DNA from: Aplectana chamaeleonis
Lineage: Eukaryota > Nematoda > Chromadorea > Rhabditida > Cosmocercidae
Reading direction: 5' to 3'
Assembly (NCBI GenBank): GCA_029168955.1
Contig: JAPDOI010001448.1
Location: forward strand, 1-64,000
DNA: 64,000 nt
A model generated the notes under the pieces. It worked only from the letters and a program-made list of their open reading frames with translations, was not told the DNA's origin and did no database searches. How positions within the stretch are numbered: the first letter of the stretch is position 1; every line of letters begins with the position of its first letter. Of this stretch, positions 22,142 through 30,838 are shown piece by piece. A program made the position numbers and the translations under genes.

Positions 22142-22513
22142 AGCATTAACAAAATGAAAACTGAAAACCGATGGGTCCAATCAATGTGGCGTCGATTTCA
22201 TTCTATGATTTATCGTGTACGTCAAGTTGTTTGTGCTGCTAGATGCAAGCAACGAAAAGACAATGTTGTTCGTAAGTATTTACGGCAGCAGAGACTGAAA
22301 ATGATAGCTTTTTGTCAAGTGTCACACGGTGCAAAATGTTACAGAAACCTTTCAGGTTGTTATTCGGGCACGAATCCGTCACGCTTCCGACGTTTACAAA
22401 TCTGCTTGCTGTTTAGCGCTATTGGAAAGCTACGAAAACTAAACCGCAAGCTTCTCTACGCTCACCGAGCCTGTCGAAACATGTGCCGATGGCAAATTAT
22501 AATCGTCTTACGA
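22142..22513. other. basic, Cys-containing ORF of unknown status
   Basis: A plus-strand frame starts inside the neighbouring MITE (22118) and runs 139 codons to 22537. The product would be Lys/Arg-rich with scattered Cys and no known family. It overlaps the 3' part of the minus-strand peptide gene, which is better supported. Confidence 0.25.
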
Positions 22514-22740
22514 CTACCCTGTTCCACCAATCTGTGAGTTCCACGAAACAAACCAGCTTGGTAAAAAGAGAACCAAACATTAATTACCTTATATTCCTTG
22601 CTGTTATCTGCATTGGTCACCCATAGGTTGGTACCTCTGGGTTTTGGTTTAGAGGGAAATTCCTCCTCCGATTCATAGCTGCTAGAGAAGCTGCACAGCA
22701 TCAACACAAGTGTGACAGTAACAATCGCGAGCTTCGTCAT
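22514..22740 (-). CDS. small putative secreted peptide, two exons
   Basis: Exon 1 (22740-22588) encodes 51 aa starting MTKLAIVTVTLVLMLC, a clear signal peptide with cleavage expected around SFSSSY. It is followed by an acidic stretch (ESEEEF) and a Lys/Pro segment. It ends in AAG|GTAATT, a good donor. The nearest acceptor (ACTCACAG at 22532-22539) leaves a 56-bp intron and a tiny exon 2 (22531-22514) encoding IGGTG and a stop, so about 56 aa in all. An alternative acceptor near 22420 would give a Lys/Arg-rich tail instead, so the C-terminus is uncertain. The ATG at 22740 is preferred because TCTTTTCAG ends 19 nt upstream, as expected for spliced-leader trans-splicing. Its family was not recognised. 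Confidence 0.5.
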
Positions 22741-22759
22741 TTCGGTACGCACTCGTTCA

Positions 22760-22769
22760 CTGAAAAGAT
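22760..22769 (-). promoter_or_regulatory. probable trans-splice acceptor for the small peptide gene
   Basis: On the minus strand CATCTTTTCAG ends at 22760, followed by 19 nt and then ATG. The polypyrimidine-AG pattern and short leader match nematode spliced-leader acceptor sites. Confidence 0.55.
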
Positions 22770-23120
22770 GCGAAATTCATTACATAATGGATCAATTATT
22801 AAAAATTTGGTGAAAATATTTGGTGACCAGTTTTTGGATGACTGGCGCCGACCAGACTGCACTGCTCAAAGATGCGGGTGCAAAACTACTCAAGTACTCA
22901 GAGCGACGGCCGTCGAACCTGTATGCCGAAAACGACGTCCGGCGCCCCACATTTCGGAGGTGCCGGCCAGCGCGCGAACCACGCTGCATGCGACGCACAC
23001 GCAACGCGGATATTGGCTCGCCCGCAAGCACAAAACACGCCATTCCATCCTCGAATTCGGCCGGTTCGAAAGACAATTTATGGTCACGAATGATCACGTC
23101 GTTACGTGCTTATCCGTGCT
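22770..23120. other. GC-rich segment upstream of the first TATA module
   Basis: Several overlapping short frames on both strands (plus 22768-23175, plus 22820-23380, minus 23097-22792), none with a known motif. It may be promoter or intergenic DNA of the unit that starts at 23131. Confidence 0.3.
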
Positions 23121-23130
23121 ATACAGCCGG

Positions 23131-23395
23131 TATAAAGGCGCCTCATCTCCTCAAGTCCTCATTCGGCATTCCTAATGCCGGCCCTGGAAGAGTGACTTTG
23201 GGTCACTCTACGGAGGCCAGCATATTTTTGACCGCTGAGGGGATAGGGGTATCTTCTCGGCGGGGGTGCGGTTCTCGCCGCGATCCGCGAGGAGGAGGTT
23301 CCTCACCGCAGACTGCGGCGAAGATTGCGCCCTTGCGGCGGACCGAGGCGGGGCGTTTTTCCGCTGTGGACACGAGGTGACATGCTTGAGGTAAA
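23131..23395 (+). ncRNA. candidate structured RNA or leader module, unit A
   Basis: TATAAAG at 23131 is followed by a 7-bp hairpin (CGGCATT-CCT-AATGCCG, 23164-23180), the linker CCTGGAAG, and a second hairpin (AGTGAC-TTTGG-GTCACT, 23191-23207). Unit B at 23842 repeats the order and spacing with different but still pairing stem bases. A Pol II start would fall 25-30 nt after the TATA box, just ahead of the first hairpin. Downstream is GC-rich and self-complementary, and a GAG|GTAAAT donor-like site lies at 23388-23396. It may be a noncoding RNA gene, the 5' leader of an unrecognised gene, or the promoter end of a transposon. Nothing here identifies the product. Confidence 0.35.
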
Positions 23396-23841
23396 TAATC
23401 ATAGAACAAATAATGATTGCGGGGTATTGTCAAATTTTTTTGTTTTGGAAAAAAAGTTTGATGGCCAGAGGGCGCTGAGATTTCGGTAAGTTAAAAGCTA
23501 CGCATAGTCCGGCAGCAAAAGTCGCGCCGCAATCATGGGGAATAAAAGGCAGGCACGGGATGTCTATCGAATCCACATAGCAGAAGCAGTTCGGTTGGCT
23601 TATGCGACGCGCGCGGCGTAAAACCACTGCGTGCCGACGTTATATTGTACTAAATATGAACGAATGAAGACGATGAGATGAAATACAGGAGTAATCGTCG
23701 CTCTGCAGCCGCGACGCGAACAGTCATACCGTCATTTCAAATGTACTGAACGTAATCAACACCTACAAGCTACATATATGACGCCAGACATTCGTCAGGA
23801 TCACTAACATGTTTAGACAAAGGCATTGACAATGTTGCTGG
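23396..23841. other. spacer between units A and B
   Basis: No gene recognised. AATAAAAGG near 23542 is TATA-like but lacks the downstream hairpins. Confidence 0.35.
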
Positions 23842-24150
23842 TATAAAAGGCTTTTCATCTCACGGTGTGCCTCAGTCGGCTCCTCGGAGCCGGACCTGGA
23901 AGGTGACCTCGAGTCACTTCTAGAAGATCCGCCGGATACCGGAAAATACTTTTTGTCGATGAGGGAAGGGGGCTCCCCGCGGCTCCGGAGGGGTGGTTGT
24001 CAACTGTGGGGCCAGCGCCCACGGTCCACAGTGGGGTGCATCCCACTGAGGACCGTGGCGGTGGGGTCACCCCCTCCCCCCTGTGAAGACCCCAAAAGGG
24101 ATTACCCAAGTGGGATGTCCCTGGAGTCCCCTGTGTGAACCCGGAAACCG
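23842..24150 (+). ncRNA. candidate structured RNA or leader module, unit B
   Basis: TATAAAAGG at 23842, hairpin CGGCTC-CTCG-GAGCCG (23877-23892), linker ACCTGGAAG, and hairpin GGTGAC-CTCGA-GTCACT (23902-23918). This is the layout of unit A, with three compensatory pair changes in the first stem. Downstream is very GC-rich and includes a 40-nt stem-loop (24019-24058) and runs of G and C that can pair further. No ORF with a known domain begins after the expected start. Alternatives are the same as for unit A. Confidence 0.4.
24019..24058 (+). other. near-perfect 40-nt stem-loop
   Basis: CCACGGTCC pairs with GGACCGTGG; after one A-A mismatch, CAGTGGG pairs with CCCACTG around a 6-nt loop. The stem has sixteen base pairs with one mismatch. 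Confidence 0.85.
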
Positions 24151-24603
24151 TGTGTCCCCGTTAAAACATGTTAGGTTACCGCCTCCACCGGAATTGGAAA
24201 TTCCCTTCAAAATCGAGTTCTGTTCAACTACAGTGCTAGTATTCCTCTGAAAACATGTTAGGTTTCGGTCATCTACAGGAGAATTCCGTTCATCTACAGC
24301 TGATAGCAGTAGATCCTCCGGATAACTTCAGTAGATGGCCTCTCCCTAGGCTGGAGCTGCAGAAACGTACAGCCGTAGATTAAGGAGTACGGTCCGTACG
24401 TGCAGGCAAAGCGCATCTTTTTAATTTCAGGCCACGTGGTGATAGGAGGTTTTGCTATTATTTTGTGTGTTTTTTGGTTTTTCTTCTTTCTCCACTGTTC
24501 TTTTTCGTTCATTCTGCTTGGAAAAAAAGTGTTTTCAAGGAGTTTTAATGCTGATTAGGTGATAGTTTCCAGATTTCATGCTAGGAACTGCTCGAACTAT
24601 CAA
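24151..24603. other. no recognised gene
   Basis: ACATGTTAGGTT is repeated at 24167 and 24244, and CATCTACAG occurs twice near 24270-24300. No coding signal. Confidence 0.35.
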
Positions 24604-24896
24604 AAAGCACGCCCATGCCGATCACTTTTTCCGCAGGGCTACCGTAACCATTCTTGAACAAAACATGATAACGAATGTAAACACACGCTCATAACATGCG
24701 GGGTATAAAAGAGCGGAGGAGCGGTATGCATTCATTCACACACCGCTCTCCTCGAGAAGCCACTGGGGAGTGGCTGAGGAGGTCGAAATTGTGCAAACAT
24801 GTTTGTTGGCTATTAAGATGTGCTGACACTTGGAAAAATTTCAAAGGAGGGTTACGGTAGCCCTGCGGAAAAAATTATCGGCATGAGCGTGCTTGT
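24604..24896 (-). mobile_element. MULE-like MITE, copy 2 (opposite orientation)
   Basis: Flanked by the exact 10-bp direct repeat GAACTATCAA at 24594-24603 and 24897-24906. Termini AAAGCACGCCCATGCCGATC and the reverse of GGCATGAGCGTGCTTGT. The plus strand here shows TATAAAAG at 24704, the stem GGAGCGGT/ACCGCTCT, and the stem-loop AGCCACT-GGGG-AGTGGCT at 24758-24775. Confidence 0.92.
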
Positions 24897-24906
24897 GAAC
24901 TATCAA

Positions 24907-26775
24907 CTCCGATGGCTACACGGGGCTGCGACAGTATAGCAGGAAGATGAAAAGATGTTCTCCTGTCTTGAACACTACCAATGGAGTTGCAGTTGGTGAT
25001 GCGACGCAGCCAGTATGGAAGGATTACTTCAGTTCACTACTGAATCGTCCAGCGCCATCAGTACCTGAGCTCCCGCATGTTCAGAGAGCACATTACGATG
25101 TCAGTGAGGATCCGCCGACTGAGTCTGAAGTTTTGGATTGTGTCCGGAAAATGAAGAATGGAAAGGCTGGTGGAGATGACAACATCACTGCTGAAATGCT
25201 GAAAGCTCTTCCTCCGTCTGGGATTCGTGAAATGACCAACACCATCCGTGCTTTATGGATGAGCGAAAGGATACCCGATTCGTGGAGACATGCGATCATC
25301 GTACCTCTTTACAAGAAGCTATCCGTCACGGATCCTAAGAACTACAGTGGAATCTCTCTACTTCGTGTCATGTACAAGGTTTTAGAACGTATCATTCTCG
25401 AGCGACTTATCAAACATCGTGAAGGAACGACAAGAGATGAGCAAGCCGGTTTTTGACCTGGGAGATCGACCATCGACCACGTGTTCGTCGTGAGAAGAGT
25501 AACTGAATTGTGGCAGTGGTATTCGAAGCCATTTCCGCTTGCTTTTTTGGACTTTGAGGCCGCGGTTGACTCTCCTCATCGTGATCGATTGCTCAACGCT
25601 CTGCGAGCGGATGGAGTCCCGGAAAAGTATGTTCGGTTAATCGAGGACATGAACAGAGGAACAACTGCAGCAGTTCGTACACCTGTCGGATTTACGTCAG
25701 ATTTCGAGGCGAAAACAGGAGTAAGGCAAGGAGCCGTACCTTTTCTTTTCAACTTGGCCGTTGATGACATCATGCGTAGAGTTGCAGAACAGTTTCCTGC
25801 GGGATGTGATCCTAACACCATCAGGACGCTCCCTTGTCGACCTGGAGTACGCCGACGACATTGTGTTATTCGCTGAAAACAACGCAAAAGTGAAAAAGGA
25901 TTGTGAACCTCGTTCCGAAGTGTGCCGCAGCCTATGGACTTCGTCCTCGTCCCGACAAATTCAAGCAGATGTGGGTCTCTCAGAGGCCTTCAACGGGAGT
26001 TTGTGTGGACGGACAAAGTATCGAACTGGTGGACGATTTCTGTTATTTGGGCTGTTTGCTGAAGGACGATGGTAGTTATGCAGCGGATATTCGACAACGA
26101 TGTGCGAAAGCTACGACTGCATTTAATTCTCTAACCAAGTGTTTGTGGTCTACCACCATCGCGAAGGAAGTCAAGTTGCGCGTCTACCTGTCCGCTATTC
26201 GCCCTATCATGATGTACGGATCGGAGACGTGGGCAGCACCGAAGACGCAGATGGAAAGGTTGGATTGCACGGAGAGGAAGCTTTTCAGGCGTTTGCTTGG
26301 ATATTTCTGGCCGCGTGTATGCCATAACGAAGACCTTTACAAGGAAATTGACGCAGTACATCAACGCTTGACACGAGAGAGGTGCCAGGATCTCCCAACG
26401 CCATATTAAGCAGCAAGGGAAAGTCGACTTCGACTGCTCGGGCGTATACTAAGAAGAACGCCGGATCGTCTCATACAACACGCTTTAAGAATGCTTCCAA
26501 ATCCTATCTGGAAACGGCCACCTGGGCGTAGGCGAAAGTTCTGGACGGATGTGGTTAAAGAGGATTTGAAGTCACTCGGCATCGAAAAACAGTTCAGGCG
26601 CGATGTTTCGTTTCGCAGGAAATGGAATAGTGACAGCTGGATGGAATGTGTTCAAATTGTGGGTGAAGACCGTGAAAAATGGACACGGCTGACTACTAGG
26701 ACGGCACACCTCGGTGAACTTGCGGAATGACCGCGTCAGGCGAAAACCAACCGATCAAGTCAAGTAAGTCATCAT
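24907..26775 (+). mobile_element. RTE LINE, 5'-truncated
   Basis: This RTE copy starts within the linker before the RT, lacks the endonuclease entirely, and ends with CAAGTCAAGTAAG-type tail sequence near 26760. The coding remains are much better preserved than in the LINE at 195-3109, so it is younger. Its 5' edge directly abuts the right target duplication of the MITE at 24604-24896. Confidence 0.85.
24947..26730 (+). pseudogene. RTE reverse transcriptase, nearly complete but frameshifted
   Basis: Frames in order: 24947-25456 (KMKNGKAGGDDNITAEML, IPDSWRHAIIVPLYKK, VMYKVLERII, TRDEQAGF then a stop), 25481-25876 (LAFLDFEAAVDSPHR, motif A; TGVRQGAVPFLFNL, two residues short), 25761-26075 (SLVDLEYADDIVLFAE, intact catalytic YADD), 25903-26409 (AYGLRPRPDKFKQMW, VDDFCYLGCLLK, IRPIMMYGSETWAAP, LGYFWPRVCHNEDL), and 26491-26730 (RPPGRRRKFWTDVVKEDL). 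One stop, two or more frameshifts and a short deletion break it. Codons and motifs are typical of strongylid RTE elements. No activity is expected. Confidence 0.88.
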
Positions 26776-27139
26776 GGATACGAAGCAGAACCTACAAGAT
26801 TGTAGAGGAGTGGAGAAAATGGCGGCGAAACACCAAAAATATGACCATGATATCGCTTTGGAGGCTGGAAGAAAATAAGAGTAGAAGGAACGTCGTTTTT
26901 TAATTCAGGGCTCGTCAGCGTTATTACAGCAGATTTTCACTATTTCGGATTTCCACTGATTCGCACTTCCCGAAACCGCACTTACGGTAAGATTAGCCCA
27001 CACCCGGGTTTTCCTCCCTTGCAAGACGGTGCAGCCAAAGGCCGAAGGCTGCACCGAAGGCTGGTCGCGGCCGCGTAGTAGTCAAGAAATAAATGAGAAA
27101 TATTCGATAAATAGCTGACCAGGAACATCTGTTGAGAGT
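26776..27139. other. no recognised gene
   Basis: Contains GGTGCAGCC...GGCTGCACC (about 27032-27053), a short hairpin. Otherwise nothing recognised. Confidence 0.35.
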
Positions 27140-27240
27140 AAACTCCAAATACCGTGCGGTACCGATTGCCACAAGGGTATGAAATGATTATATCAGCTGC
27201 ATTTCTATATCAGACCGACCGACTCAGGGTCTCAAATGAA
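27140..27240 (-). repeat. dispersed repeat (CCTTGTGGCAATCG family), left of mariner
   Basis: Reverse complement of 5857-5955 (AAATACCGTGCGGTACCG, CCACAAGGGTATGAAATGA). The related right-hand piece at 28138-28172 is in the opposite orientation, so the mariner sits between inverted copies of this sequence. Confidence 0.75.
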
Positions 27241-27252
27241 AGTTGCAAAGTA

Positions 27253-28130
27253 TTAGGCTGATCGAAATGTCTTGGCAACTTTATTGATGGTTTTCAAATT
27301 AATTAGTTCCTTTTTTAACATTACAATTCAATCAACAAAATAGTCTCCCTCATTAGCTAGGACAGTGGTACACCTGTCAGGCAGGTCATTGATCCCTTTC
27401 TCCCAGAAAGCAGGAGACTGGGAATCGAAGAAGTCACCAATAGCCTTCAAAATGACATCATAATCAGCGAAAGTATTTTTAGCCAGAAATGCCTTAAGGG
27501 GACGAAACAGGTGGAAGTCAGAAGGGGCAAGGTCAGGAGAGTAAGGCGGGTGGGGTACCGTTTGCAAGTTCAACTCCTGCAGTTTGGATTGGGTTTCCTT
27601 CGCGATGTGGGGTCGAGCATTATCGTGAAGGTGTACCGTAGCTCGTCTAGGGCGCTTCTCTCACAAGGCGATGGCCAATTCCTCCAACTGACATAAGTAC
27701 ACGGCAGCGCTGACCGTCTTCCCTCGAGAAAGCAACTCGTAGTAAAGCATCCCGCGCTTGTCCCAGGATCAGCACGTTCTGACCTCGGTTTGTCTTCCAA
27801 GTCCGCATCTCCGTCCTTGAAGCGGGAGATCCAAAGGGCCACCGTGCGGTAGGAAACGCTGTCCTCGAAAATTGGAGCGTTGATGTTGGTTACGGCTTCG
27901 GACGCCGAGGAGCCGCGACCCTACTCGTAGAAGATAAGTAGTCGAAGTTGAGGTTGGGTGAGATCCATTGTAGTTACCGTCCCAAACGAGCTCGCGCCCT
28001 TATTAACCCCTACCATGGAAGCTTCCAGAAGGTTCTCTGTGTTGCACCTGTGTACCAGCAACAACCCCACTTTTCACGATTTTTCTTGGAATAAATTTGT
28101 TTTGCTGCCAAGACTTTTCGATCAGTCTAA
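27253..28130 (-). mobile_element. mariner transposon, internally deleted
   Basis: Terminal inverted repeats TTAGGCTGATCGAAATGTCT and the reverse of GACTTTTCGATCAGTCTAA, each bordered by TA (27251-27252 and 28131-28132), define an 878-bp element. Intact mariners are about 1.3 kb, so roughly a third is missing. The missing part lies in the middle of the transposase. Confidence 0.93.
27328..27968 (-). pseudogene. mariner transposase remnant
   Basis: The minus strand from 27968 reads MDLTQPQLRLLLIFYE then a stop. It continues with SYRTVALWISRFKDGD and LEDKPRSER, which is the second helix-turn-helix and linker. The sequence then jumps to LEGRK-like wording, DNARPHIAKETQSKLQ (second catalytic Asp), and HPPYSPDLAPSDFHLFRPL (third Asp of the DDD triad) in the frame 27573-27328. 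The first catalytic Asp region is deleted and at least two frameshifts are present, so the protein cannot be active. C-terminal residues to the stop at 27328 are intact. Confidence 0.92.
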
Positions 28131-28137
28131 TATTTTA

Positions 28138-28172
28138 TGGCTTCGTGGCAGTCGGTACCGCACGGTATTTTT
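28138..28172 (+). repeat. dispersed repeat piece, right of mariner
   Basis: GTGGCAGTCGGTACCGCACGG-type sequence, inverted relative to 27140-27240. It suggests the mariner landed inside a larger inverted-repeat element. Confidence 0.65.
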
Positions 28173-29048
28173 CGTCTAGTTCCGTTGAGCCTGTTGGGCT
28201 ATTCTCGGCTAATACTTTCAGAGTGAGTGCTTCTAGCTGTTTTATCCATCATTGACGCGTCATTGCTACTTTGGGTCTTTTGTTCCGTAGATATTATACT
28301 ACCGGTATGATAAAGGTGTTCAGAATTACACTCTCTCTTCACTAGAGAAAAATTAAAATACAACGAGTATTTTTTCCGAAAATTTTCTGTGTTCTGACAA
28401 ACTCGATTTTCTGTTTTCTAAGTTTTTTGAAAATTTCCGCTTATCCCTGATCGTAATGTCGAATGAGGACTCGAGTTAGATGAGCCGCCTGTCATACCGC
28501 TTGGGAATTTCCGAAAAATAGCGAGCGGCGGGGGCCATGTTTTGCGAGCGGAGAATCATCAGGCGCGAGGCCGGGACACCACCAAATCTCGTTAGCTTGG
28601 TCCTGCAGGGAAAATTCGAAACAGAGGAAAACATGTTCGCTCGGGACACGTTGAACGCCAGAATCAATCTCGGGTATGACACGCTAGGGGGGGGCTTTCA
28701 GGATTCAGCTGAAGAATGAATGATACCGCTTTCAGAAGTCGAAGTATTGCCATGGAGTCTCCAAAAACAATGACTGATAACGCTATCAGGCATATGATAT
28801 CAGCCCAAATTTTCATTTTCATATATGAATCATTTCATTTTCTTGAGTGCCCCCCCCCAAACGGTTTCAATCCCAATCCCGTGCCACATTCGGAGCACAA
28901 TTTTATGGTGACTTCACTACAGGCACCACTGAGTAAGTACTCAGTAAGGTACTCATCATCGCGCACTTCGCGGGGTGGCAGTAAGGTAAGTTACCCAGTC
29001 TGTCGATTAGACTTGAATGGGACACCCACCATGGGGTCTGGAAAATTT
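28173..29048. other. no recognised gene
   Basis: Short frames on both strands near 28476-28719. A 30-bp string at 28751-28781 is shared with 18612-18643. A C9 run lies near 28850. Confidence 0.35.
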
Positions 29049-29127
29049 TGGAGAAGGGTATAGCACCCGCCCTTGGTGTGAGAGAGGTGGTTCCCGGAGA
29101 TCGTTATACAAGGAATCAATCATTTAA

Positions 29128-29613
29128 AGGCAGTGTTCACAATAAAAATGCGTTTCAGTTTCTACTAGGAATGGGTAGTGGAGGGGCACACTGTAACGTT
29201 GACATCGAAAAAACCCATGAAAACGAGCCAGGAAAAGCTCCGGAAGAGCCCCAAGTTGACATTTCGAGCGCAAGGCAAATCCCAAATGCGCAACACACGC
29301 CCACCGACGTGAACAAGTGAATGCTCGAGATTGTGAGATGAGCGATGGTTTCCGATCAATAGCCCCGTTCTTCCCTTCATTCTCAACTTCTCTCTTTACT
29401 CAGGTCAGCTCGCATACATCGGCTGCAAAAGACGGAAGTTACAAGCATCGGACAACTTGTCCACCATGATTCCCTAGCTAAATTTTTGAGGGACCATAAC
29501 TCCGTTCCTATAAGGTCTTGTACGATTCCAAAAACATCATTGGAATCAGCATGGGACCGCCTTCAAGATAGGCGGAGAAACAGAAAAAACAATTTTTATC
29601 ATGAACACTGCCT
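29128..29613 (+). mobile_element. TTAA-type MITE, subfamily A, in the 250-bp array
   Basis: TTAA at 29124-29127 and 29614-29617; termini AGGCAGTGTTCAC and GTGAACACTGCCT. Inserted at the CAATCATTT site present in the other array units. Confidence 0.92.
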
Positions 29614-29723
29614 TTAAGCTACTCGGGCCCGCGCCCTTTTGCTTGGATGTCCGGGCGTCGCGCCCATTATGAGTCGTGGGCAGGGGCGAGGACCTGTAGG
29701 GCGCCAGGCGCGGATGGGGGCCA

Positions 29724-30027
29724 CAAGCACGTTCCTGCCGATCATTCTTTCCGCATGGCTACCGTAACCCTCCTCTAAAAATTCTCCAAGTGTCAGCATG
29801 GTTATGAGCACATCGTAATAGCCAACAATCATGTTTGCACAATTTCGACCTCCTCAGCCACTTCCCAGTGGCTTCTCGAAGAGAGCGGTGTGCGAATGAA
29901 TGCCTACCGCTCCTCTGCCGTTTTATACCCCGAATGTTATGAACGTGTGTTATTGTTCGTTATCATGTTTCGCTCAAGAATGGTTATGGTAGCCCTGCGG
30001 AAAAATGATTGGCATGGGCGTGCTGGT
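29724..30027 (+). mobile_element. MULE-like MITE, copy 3, in the 250-bp array
   Basis: Same termini as copies 1 and 2 (CAAGCACGTTCCTGCCGATC). Flanks ATGGGGGCCA (29714-29723) and AGGGGGGCCC (30028-30037) match at 8 of 10 bases. Uninterrupted array units carry a single GGAGGGGGGCCCC at this point, which confirms insertion with duplication. Confidence 0.92.
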
Positions 30028-30838
30028 AGGGGGGCCCCGTCTGGCTGAGTGGTGGGTACGGGAGCGGTGCCCTCCGACGTTCTGAGAGAGTATAGCACCC
30101 GCCCGGGGTGTGAGAAAGGTGGTTCCCGGAGATCGTTATACAAGGAATCAATCATTTGTGCGATGACACCGCGGAGATGTTCTGCCCGGGGCCCGCGCCC
30201 TTTTGCTTGGATGTCCGGGCGTCGCGCCCATTATGAGTCATGTGGCTGAGGCGGGGACCTATAGGCGCAAGGCGTGGAGGGGGGCCCCGCCTCGCTAAGT
30301 GGTGGGTACGGAGGAACGGCCCTCCGACTTCCTGAGAGAGTATAGCACCCGCCCGGGGTGTGAGAAAGGTGGTTCCCGGAGATCGTTATACAAGGAATCA
30401 ATCATTTGTGCGATGACACCGCGGAGATGTTCTGCCCGGGGCCCGCGCCCTTTTGCTTGGATGTCCGGGCGTCGCGCCCATTATGAGTCATGGGGCTGAG
30501 GCGGGGACCTATAGGCGCCAGGCGTGCAGGGGGGCCCCGCCTCGCTAAGTGGTGGGTACGGAGGCACGGCCCTCCGACTTTCTGAGAGAGTATAGCACCC
30601 GCCCGGGTGTGAGAAAGGTGGTTCCCGGAGATCGTTATACAAGGAATCAATCATTTGAGCGATGACACCGCGGAGAGGCTCTGCCCGGGCCCCGCGCCCT
30701 TTTGCTTGGATGTACGGGCATCGCGCCCATTATGAGTCATGGGGCTGAGGCGGGGACCTATAGGGCGTCAGACGTGGAGGGGGGCCCCGCCTCGCTGAGT
30801 GGTGGGTACGGGGGCGGTGCCCTCCGACGTTCTGATTA

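Larger units (their letters stand above)
29049..30838 (+). repeat. 250-bp GC-rich tandem array, about four units, split by two MITEs
   Basis: Units start at the common phase GAGAGAGTATAGCACCCGCC at about 30083, 30333 and 30583, giving a 250-bp period. Each unit contains CGGAGATCGTTATACAAGG, GCGCCCTTTTGCTTGGATGT, GGGCGTCGCGCCC (a hairpin) and GGGGGGCCCCGCCTCGCT. The first unit is interrupted at 29128 and again at 29724 by MITEs. Subtracting these leaves about 1.0 kb. A 66-codon frame repeats in each unit without a known domain. Confidence 0.92.

Noticed and set aside
22118..22537. 139-codon plus ORF with Cys and basic residues
   Set aside because: Starts inside a MITE and overlaps the minus-strand peptide gene; no family recognised.
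29049..30838. 5S rRNA, spliced-leader or snRNA cluster
   Set aside because: The 250-bp unit shows none of the conserved strings of nematode 5S rRNA, SL RNA or U snRNAs that I could recognise.
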